NCBI RefSeq assembly: GCF_003597395.2
Contig: NC_133771.1
Location: 143,196,380-143,260,379, forward strand
From: Chelonoidis abingdonii
Lineage: Eukaryota > Chordata > Testudines > Testudinidae
Direction of reading: 5' to 3'
Length of the DNA stretch: 64,000 nt
Part shown: piece after piece, positions 58,601 to 64,000 of the stretch
How the letters are laid out: each line of letters opens with the position of its first letter
How positions within the stretch are numbered: position 1 is the first letter of the stretch
The notes under the pieces: model-generated
What the model saw: the letters and a program-made list of their open reading frames with translations, nothing else
Told to the model about the DNA's origin: nothing
Database searches by the model: none
Position numbers and translations under genes: made by a program

Positions 58601-58637
58601 TCAGTAGCAGCAGTGCAAGTAGGGCAGTATGGTCCCG

Positions 58638-58679
58638 GTACGCTATACCAGAAAAATATTTATATCTGGTATGGTGTAC
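58638..58679. repeat. Hairpin palindrome GTACGCTATACCAG
   Basis: GTACGCTATACCAG and CTGGTATGGTGTAC are inverted copies (two mismatches) around a 14-base AT-rich loop. Likely the end or core of a small foldback element whose other parts are not resolved. Confidence 0.6.
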
Positions 58680-59225
58680 TGGAAAGAGGGCTTTCCTGGG
58701 AACCACAGTGGGGAAAGGAGAGAACCCCAAGCCCTGCCCCTTCCTTAGAGCTGCCAGCGTTCTACTTCTTCTCTGCTGTGGTTCCCAGGAGAGCCCAGGA
58801 GCACAGTGGAGAAAGGAGCAAACCATGGGGCTACTGGGTGCCCCATGCCAACAGTTCTTCTGGCGTGGCTGCTGTATTGCCTCCAGCCCCCTCACCCTGT
58901 ACTCCAGCAGGCGTGGCTGCTGTACGGATGGAGGAGACCCTGTGTTGAAGGGCTGGGGCAGTACAGCCGCACCAGAGGATAGGGTGTGGTGTGTGGGGTG
59001 GGAGGCCTGGAGGCAGTACAGCAAGCAAGGCAGAGAAACTGCTGGCATGGGGCCTCTTGGTAGTAGTGGCCCCATGTTCTGCTCCTTTTGCTGCTATGGT
59101 CCAAAGACACAGCAGGAGGACAGAGCACATGACCAGGATTCATGACTGAGCGTGGTCCACTGGTTCGATGATTAGGTTCCGAGGCTTGGGCCAGGTACTG
59201 ACAGGGAGTGTGATGTGAATGGTCA
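58680..59225. other. GC-rich unassigned stretch
   Basis: Open in several frames on both strands (up to 181 codons on the minus strand, 145 on the plus) but with mutually exclusive, low-complexity translations and no domain. CACAGTGGGGAAAGGAG and CACAGTGGAGAAAGGAG recur about 95 bases apart. Probably an old GC-rich repeat, possibly the rest of the element around the hairpin. Confidence 0.4.
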
Positions 59226-61104
59226 TCCATGCCTTCCACCTCCCAGTTGAACCTGCCATATCTAATCAGCAATGAACATCACTATGAGAGGGAAAGAAGG
59301 GGAAACAACAAAATTAGAAAACATCCTACGAGAAGGGAAGACAAAATACACAGCAAAATAAGAAGGAAAATAAAAGAATGTACAGAAGAAAGAACAAAAT
59401 GGAAGCAACACTATTGGGATATAGAGCAAAGGGTGACAGGTCGGATAGGGGCGCTGCAAAGAGGCAGTGGCAGCTGCTGGCTCCAACAGATAAAACATTG
59501 AGAAAAAATGTTTTAAGGTCCCCCAGAAATCATCCATAACTACCTCTCTTGGCTGGCTAGCTTGGCCTCAATCTCTTCCCCTGGATAACTCCATGGTCCA
59601 TTCCTGATCCCCAGGGGTATTTGGGGAGAGAGCAATATACCAGCTAGAGGAATAGGTAAGTCAAAAATGTACTAAAATTGATAGATTACGTCTAACAGAC
59701 CTCAAAGAGAGATCACCTCAGATTGTTTAACAAGGAGGGATCTTATTTAGGTTAATAGTTGTAGATATGTAACACTCTTTGATAGATTTTGTCATGCAAT
59801 TTTAATATGAAGTTTGCAACTAAAGTTTGTTGGCCGTAGGGAGGCTCTGTGTTTATATTTTATTTATTTCTGTCTAGAATAAGCAACACCATCCCATTAT
59901 AAAATGCTTGTTTGTTCTGTACTTTACAGCAAGATCCCTAATAAGTCCTAGCTGATAACTCAATTCCTTATATTGAAAGATATCAGTGCTGACTGCTAAC
60001 ACATTGAGCTGAGACATTCACCAGCTAGGACTCTCCATAAATTGCATGAGTAATTTTCTGTAGTATATAAGTAAGTAAGCCATGGTGAGTAGGTTGCTAT
60101 ATACATTTTATATCTGAAAGTTATCAGACAGAGAAGAAAGAAGTTTTTGGTTTTTCTTAAGAAAGCTTTGGTCGATGTCCTGGTTAGTAAAGATTTCTTG
60201 CAGTTTTTCCCATAAGGGTGAGTTGTTTTTACGTTAGTAATGTTCATCATTCTTAAAACTAATAAAAATAGTGTCAAATAACAAAATGTTATGGTAAAAC
60301 TAGTGTTTAGCAAGTGAAGTAAAGCTGATTTTTTACTGAATGTATGAGTAAGCCAGAGTAGAGGAAAAAGTTGTTTGCTTTTGCAATATCAATGACATTT
60401 AAAAAATTGAGCTTTGAATATTTGGAAACTTGCTATAGTGTTCTTGATCAACTTCTCTTGCATGAATTCTTTAGCTTTGGAGATTATGGATTTCATTTAT
60501 GGCTGTAATTAACTTTTGTCTCTTTAAAGAAATGTAAACTGAATTTCTTGCTGTGATTGCCGCCACTAAAAAACTAACTAATCATGTGGCCCACTTGAGT
60601 CATTCATGGTCATATCAAGAACTATATGCTATAGATTATTGATTTGAAGTAGTCTGCTTTTATCTTAAAACTTGAGTGATCTAATTTCTCTTCTAAGTCC
60701 AACTGCCTTAAATCTGGGGTATCAGCACAATTTGTTAAACAAAGGTGGGATAATTATAAGAAAACCTGACTAGTTTAGCAGAGAAGTTGAAGGGATATAT
60801 AAATAGCTAATTTCAAAAACTGGAGAGTGAAATATTAACAGTTAGTAAGACTAAAAGCTGTATGAAAATTTGTTCTGCATTGTTTTCATAGCTTTATGTC
60901 CATGTTGTGCACTGTTCCTGAAGAAAAGATAGTAAAGCTAATATCTGAATGATAATCTATTACAGGTGGTATAAGCATATAGTATGTCAGTTACAGTTTT
61001 AATCTAATGGATTTCATTAAAACAACAAAAGTGTTCACATTAATAAATTATTGTAACTATTCTGCTGATGTCTTAGTGTATTATTTATTTTCTTGACAAG
61101 CTAT
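59226..61104. other. Unassigned AT-rich stretch
   Basis: No gene recognised. 59285-59420 is purine-rich on the plus strand. Confidence 0.4.
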
Positions 61105-61263
61105 GGGTAACATTTTCAAAGGCATCTAAGTACACTAAAAGCATAATTCCTATTTACAAAAGTCACTTAAGCACTTAACCTAAATTTCATTGAAAGTCAG
61201 TGGGACTTCTTTGAAAATGGGATTTAGACTTTTAAGTCAGAGATCTTTTTGAAAATTTTACCC
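61105..61263. repeat. Foldback element with GGGTAACATTTTCAAA ends
   Basis: The left end GGGTAACATTTTCAAA and the complement of the right end, GGGTAAAATTTTCAAA, differ at one base. Further in, CATCTAAGTACAC, GTCACTTAAGCACTTAA and ACTTTTAAGTC are loosely symmetrical around ATTGAAAGTCAGTGGGAC. A 159-bp palindromic repeat related to 23905 and 35771. Confidence 0.75.
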
Positions 61264-62224
61264 TCCTTATCTTCTGGACTTACTTCAAATGTTGTGTAAA
61301 TGTTCAATGGCCTAAGCATCTCTGGCATCATTTTCTTTTTTGGCCCAATTTTTTAAGGAATGTTTTCCTCCGCGTGGAAATGTTCTCTTTCAATTGTTTT
61401 TCTAAACGTCAAAAAAAAATGTGTTTTATACTTAAGGAAACATTTTAAGGGCTGTAAGTTTTGATAGAAACCAAAACTGCAAAGATTAGAAAGTTCAATG
61501 AGGTTTCTGTAATACCTGAAAATACAGTAGAAATGGTTGATACAATCAGCAAAAACAAAACACAGAAGGGATTTTGTATGAATGAGAACCCTAGATAGGA
61601 AATTGGGGTAGAGGAATAATGCCTCTGAGACTAAAAGCCAATGGATCTCAACCTTTTGTTCTTGGAACATCCTTGGGATGGAGTAGGTCAGAAGTACCAT
61701 CTGCCATTTCCCCTCATGCCATATCCTCTCACAGCTCATACCAACTTAATTTTCCTGTTCATTTTCTCTCTTGCTTCTCTTTACCTGTTTCCTTCTAATC
61801 TTTTACATTTGATTGTTTGTGTTTAATTTTGTTTTTGCTTTTTCCTCAGCTCTCCACTTCTCTGTGGTAGCTTTCATCTCCCACCCCTCAGAAAGCTACA
61901 TACTCTTGGCTGTGCAGCATCCATTGTTGCTAACCCAGACTGAATGCCATGGGAGCAGAGATGGGAAGCTTATTTCTGGAAGCATGCTCTCTGATCCTAC
62001 ATGCAAACAGCTAGCTACATTAGACACCACATTAGGACCAAGGAGGCCTGATGGGTGCTTTCAAGAAGTCAGTTGCTGCTTTGAATTCACTTTTAAATAG
62101 TGTTTCTGAGGGCTAGATCAGATGCCCGGTAGCTTCCTCCAACCATATTTGACCTCTGCTCTGCCACTCATACAACTTGCACAGATTCAATGCTTTCCCT
62201 CATTTTGAGTGTCATTGTAGATAT
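61264..62224. other. Unassigned stretch
   Basis: No gene recognised. The 128-codon minus-strand frame at 61353-61739 and the 95-codon plus frame at 61813-62100 lack known motifs. CAATGGATCTCAACCTTTT near 61640 recalls a hAT terminus, but no partner end is visible. Confidence 0.35.
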
Positions 62225-62585
62225 TTTAAAAACAATGAGGAGTACTTGTGGCACCTTATAGATCAACACATTTATTTAGGCATAAGCTTTCATGGGCTAA
62301 AATCCTCTTCATCAGATGCATGGAATGGAAAATACAGTATGAAGCTATATATAGCAGTACATGGAAAGATGGGTGTTACCAAGTTGGGGGGGGGTGAGGA
62401 AAGGGTTGAGACAAGTCAAGTTAAAGTGGGCTATTATCAACAGGATGAAAAATCACTTTTGTAGTGGTAGTCAGAGTGGCTCATTTCAAACAGTTAACAA
62501 GAAGGTGTAAATAACAGTCAGGGCAAAATAGCATGGGGAAATAGCATGTTTTGGTTTTGGTTTTTTAGTTCTTGTAGTGACCTTA
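62225..62585 (-). mobile_element. Second Penelope-like family, 3' UTR
   Basis: On the minus strand the order is GCTATTTCCCCATGCTATTT, CACCTTCTTGTTAACTG, TAATAGCCCACTTTAACTTG, GCATCTGATGAAGAGG, TAGCCCATGAAAGCTTATGC, CTAAATAAATGTGTTGATC and AAGGTGCCACAAGTACTCCT, ending near 62229. I recognise this as the 3' non-coding end of a turtle retroelement whose intact copies encode a GIY-YIG endonuclease of Penelope type. Truncation falls just after the ORF, so no coding sequence is present. Confidence 0.7.
62284..62319 (-). ncRNA. Hammerhead-ribozyme-like motif (eroded)
   Basis: On the minus strand CTGATGA (62309-62315) and GAAA (62288-62291), the two invariant core strings of a hammerhead, flank a 17-base stem-loop II region. 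GCAT (62316-62319) and ATGC-like bases beyond GAAA could pair as an outer stem. Stem II has about two mismatches in five pairs, and I cannot build a standard stem III with the NUH cleavage site, so activity is unlikely. Hammerheads are a known feature of Penelope-like elements. Confidence 0.4.
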
Positions 62586-63797
62586 TATATGGTATAGTCT
62601 TTGCCTCTTACACTGGATCTTTCTCTTGCGGTCAGTTCTTGCCTTGTCTATCAGATTTCAGTGTTGTCTGTTATTTATAACTGGCTTTTTCAGTTATATC
62701 AAATCTCTTCATGACACTGGACTCTTGTGCAGATCTTGTAATTATAGTGAGTGCAGTGGTCTATTAAAAGTAGTAATCATGGTTTTAGATATGCAGTTAG
62801 TAGTAGTCACAAATAAGATTTACCTTTAAGATATTTTAGATTATTTCAGTAACTCGCTAACAGATATAAGCCTTGACTACTCACAATATCCTTCAGTTGG
62901 AATAAATCTAACAAAATTTTTTTTTATTTGGCATATACAAAAAGATCCTTTTCTGAGTGATAAACTTTCTCAGAAGAAAAGTTTACTTGAGGGCAGGACT
63001 TTTAAATTGCTCTAAATCTGTCTGTATATCTTTTAGGTTTATCTGCTGCAGAGGTTTTATTGTACACAGGTAGAAGCATAATTAAAAGAAGATCTATTGT
63101 TAGACTGACTCACACCAGTCATTCTTCATCTTATTCAAAAGTCTTGAAATAACACTTTACAGAAGCATCTGTTCCTTCTCTCTGTCTTTTTAAAGGGCAG
63201 GATGCTGTGCTTTTGACCATGTTTCCCTCTCCCTTACTTCTCATCATTCTCCTCTGTTCCTCTGCTCTATATTGTGATGAAATATCTGGCTAGGAAGTCT
63301 TTACATATTATTAGAATCCCCTTTTTACTTTGCAACATTAAACAGCTAATTTTGGGCATGGAATTTTGTTTAAATGAACTATGGTCTGCTTTTACCGTAG
63401 CATCCCACATCATAGAAAACGTTCCCAACATTAAGCAGCACACATGAAAAGGAAAACTAAAACTTTCATAAACTTGGAATTTCAGAATTAAGCGATTGTT
63501 CACTCTGGGAAAATTCCCTTTTTCCTTTGCTTATGCTCTGTAAAATCCTATCAAAGTAAAAAATTATAAAAACAAGAAAAGACTCTTGGTAGTACCAAAA
63601 ATCTTAATTGCAGGATTCAGGCTCAGTGACAGTTGCTGTTAATATTATTCCTGCTGTTTAGAAACATTAGGGGAAAAATACACATAAGAGGGGAACAGGG
63701 AGGGTAAAAAGGGAAGCTCTGTTAGTGAGGTTTGCTTCGCTCATGTGCTGCAGTCAGAGAACAGTAAATATATAGCTCAGTCACAGACAGGTGTGCT
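62586..63797. other. Unassigned AT-rich stretch
   Basis: No gene or repeat terminus recognised. Confidence 0.4.
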
Positions 63798-63800
63798 TTA

Positions 63801-64000
63801 GGCCTGGTCTACACTACGCATTTAAATCAATTTAAACAGCGTTAAATCGATTTAACGCTGTACCCGTCCACACTACAACACTCTTTATATCGATATAAAG
63901 AGCACTTTATATCGATTTCTGTACTCCTCCCAGACAAGAGGAGTAGCGCTAAAATCGATATAAACATATCGGATTAGGGTTAGTGTGGATGGAAATCGAC
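63801..64000. mobile_element. Harbinger-type element, left end, continues past window
   Basis: Begins GGCCTGGTCTACACTACGC after TTA (63798-63800). It follows the 14432 element closely for all 200 bases, including two subterminal palindromes: CAGCGTTAAATCGATTTAACGCTG (63837-63860, trimmed core GTTAAATCGATTTAAC) and one centred on TTTATATCGATATAAA (63881-63902). In this copy both palindromes are perfect. The right end lies beyond the window. Confidence 0.85.

Noticed and set aside
58530..59145. 181-codon minus and 145-codon plus open frames as a gene
   Set aside because: Several long frames coexist on both strands, overlap a MITE and a hairpin, and contain no recognisable domain.
61636..61660. 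CAATGGATCTCAACCTTTT as a hAT terminus
   Set aside because: No inverted partner and no flanking 8-bp duplication found within 1 kb.
61353..61739. 128-codon minus-strand frame
   Set aside because: AT-rich, hydrophobic and without recognisable motif.
1..64000. CRISPR arrays, operons, bacterial promoters or tRNA/rRNA genes
   Set aside because: The repeats are dispersed and of eukaryotic transposon types; I found no regularly spaced direct repeats and no cloverleaf-forming tRNA apart from the SINE and MIR-derived tRNA-like heads.

Overview
The window looks like non-coding nuclear DNA from a turtle, probably a cryptodire. The best evidence is a complete tRNA-derived SINE with a CR1-type 3' tail at 46139-46309 (the tortoise Pol III/SINE, or Cry, architecture). 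It is supported by two 5'-truncated CR1 LINEs, eroded MIR-like SINEs, Penelope-like elements, and many Harbinger-type and hAT-type non-autonomous DNA transposons. I see no functional protein-coding gene, tRNA, rRNA, CRISPR array or other prokaryotic feature. The longest open frames are 100-180 codons, unsupported by any recognisable family except those inside transposon or retrocopy relics. Family names below come from reading the sequence and from memory; no database was searched.

Layout. 1-801 is an assembly gap. 802-1430 is the right end of a hAT-like element running out of the gap. 2070-2730 (minus) is a processed pseudogene of the spliceosomal protein gene SNRPB2. 3237-3495 is a Harbinger-type MITE, and 6245-6575 a minus-strand CR1 3' end. 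14432-16447 is a 2.0 kb Harbinger-type element; another copy of the same family starts at 63801 and runs off the window. 21995-22395 is a solo LTR on the minus strand. 28281-30640 holds a broken pogo/Tigger-type transposase (minus, 28666-29982) between two hAT ends. 32687-33139 is a hAT MITE with a perfect 8-bp target duplication and an internal head-to-head tRNA-like palindrome. 36147-36690 is a plus-strand CR1 3' end.

From 42.8 kb on, transposons are dense: hAT elements at 42841-43444, 48444-48756 and 50887-51171; the SINE inside a GC-rich tandem repeat at 46.1-46.6 kb; Harbinger MITEs at 52016-52301, 53721-53998 and 58325-58600; an inverted pair of Penelope-like 3' ends at 52396-53455; an 884-bp solo LTR at 55441-56324; and a second Penelope-like 3' end at 62225-62585 with a hammerhead-ribozyme-like core. 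Small self-complementary palindromes (70-160 bp), several sharing an AAGTCAATGG-like core, and about seven MIR-like SINEs are scattered between them. The remaining AT-rich stretches are unassigned and could be intron, intergenic DNA or conserved regulatory sequence; one genome cannot tell these apart.

Nothing here works together as a pathway. The window is best read as layers of mobile elements, with insertion order visible in a few nests (SINE inside a tandem repeat, possible foldback inside a MIR, Harbinger element inside an older repeat). The most interesting items are the Penelope inverted pair with ribozyme-like remnants, the tRNA-like palindrome inside a hAT MITE, and the paired subterminal palindromes of the 2-kb Harbinger family.
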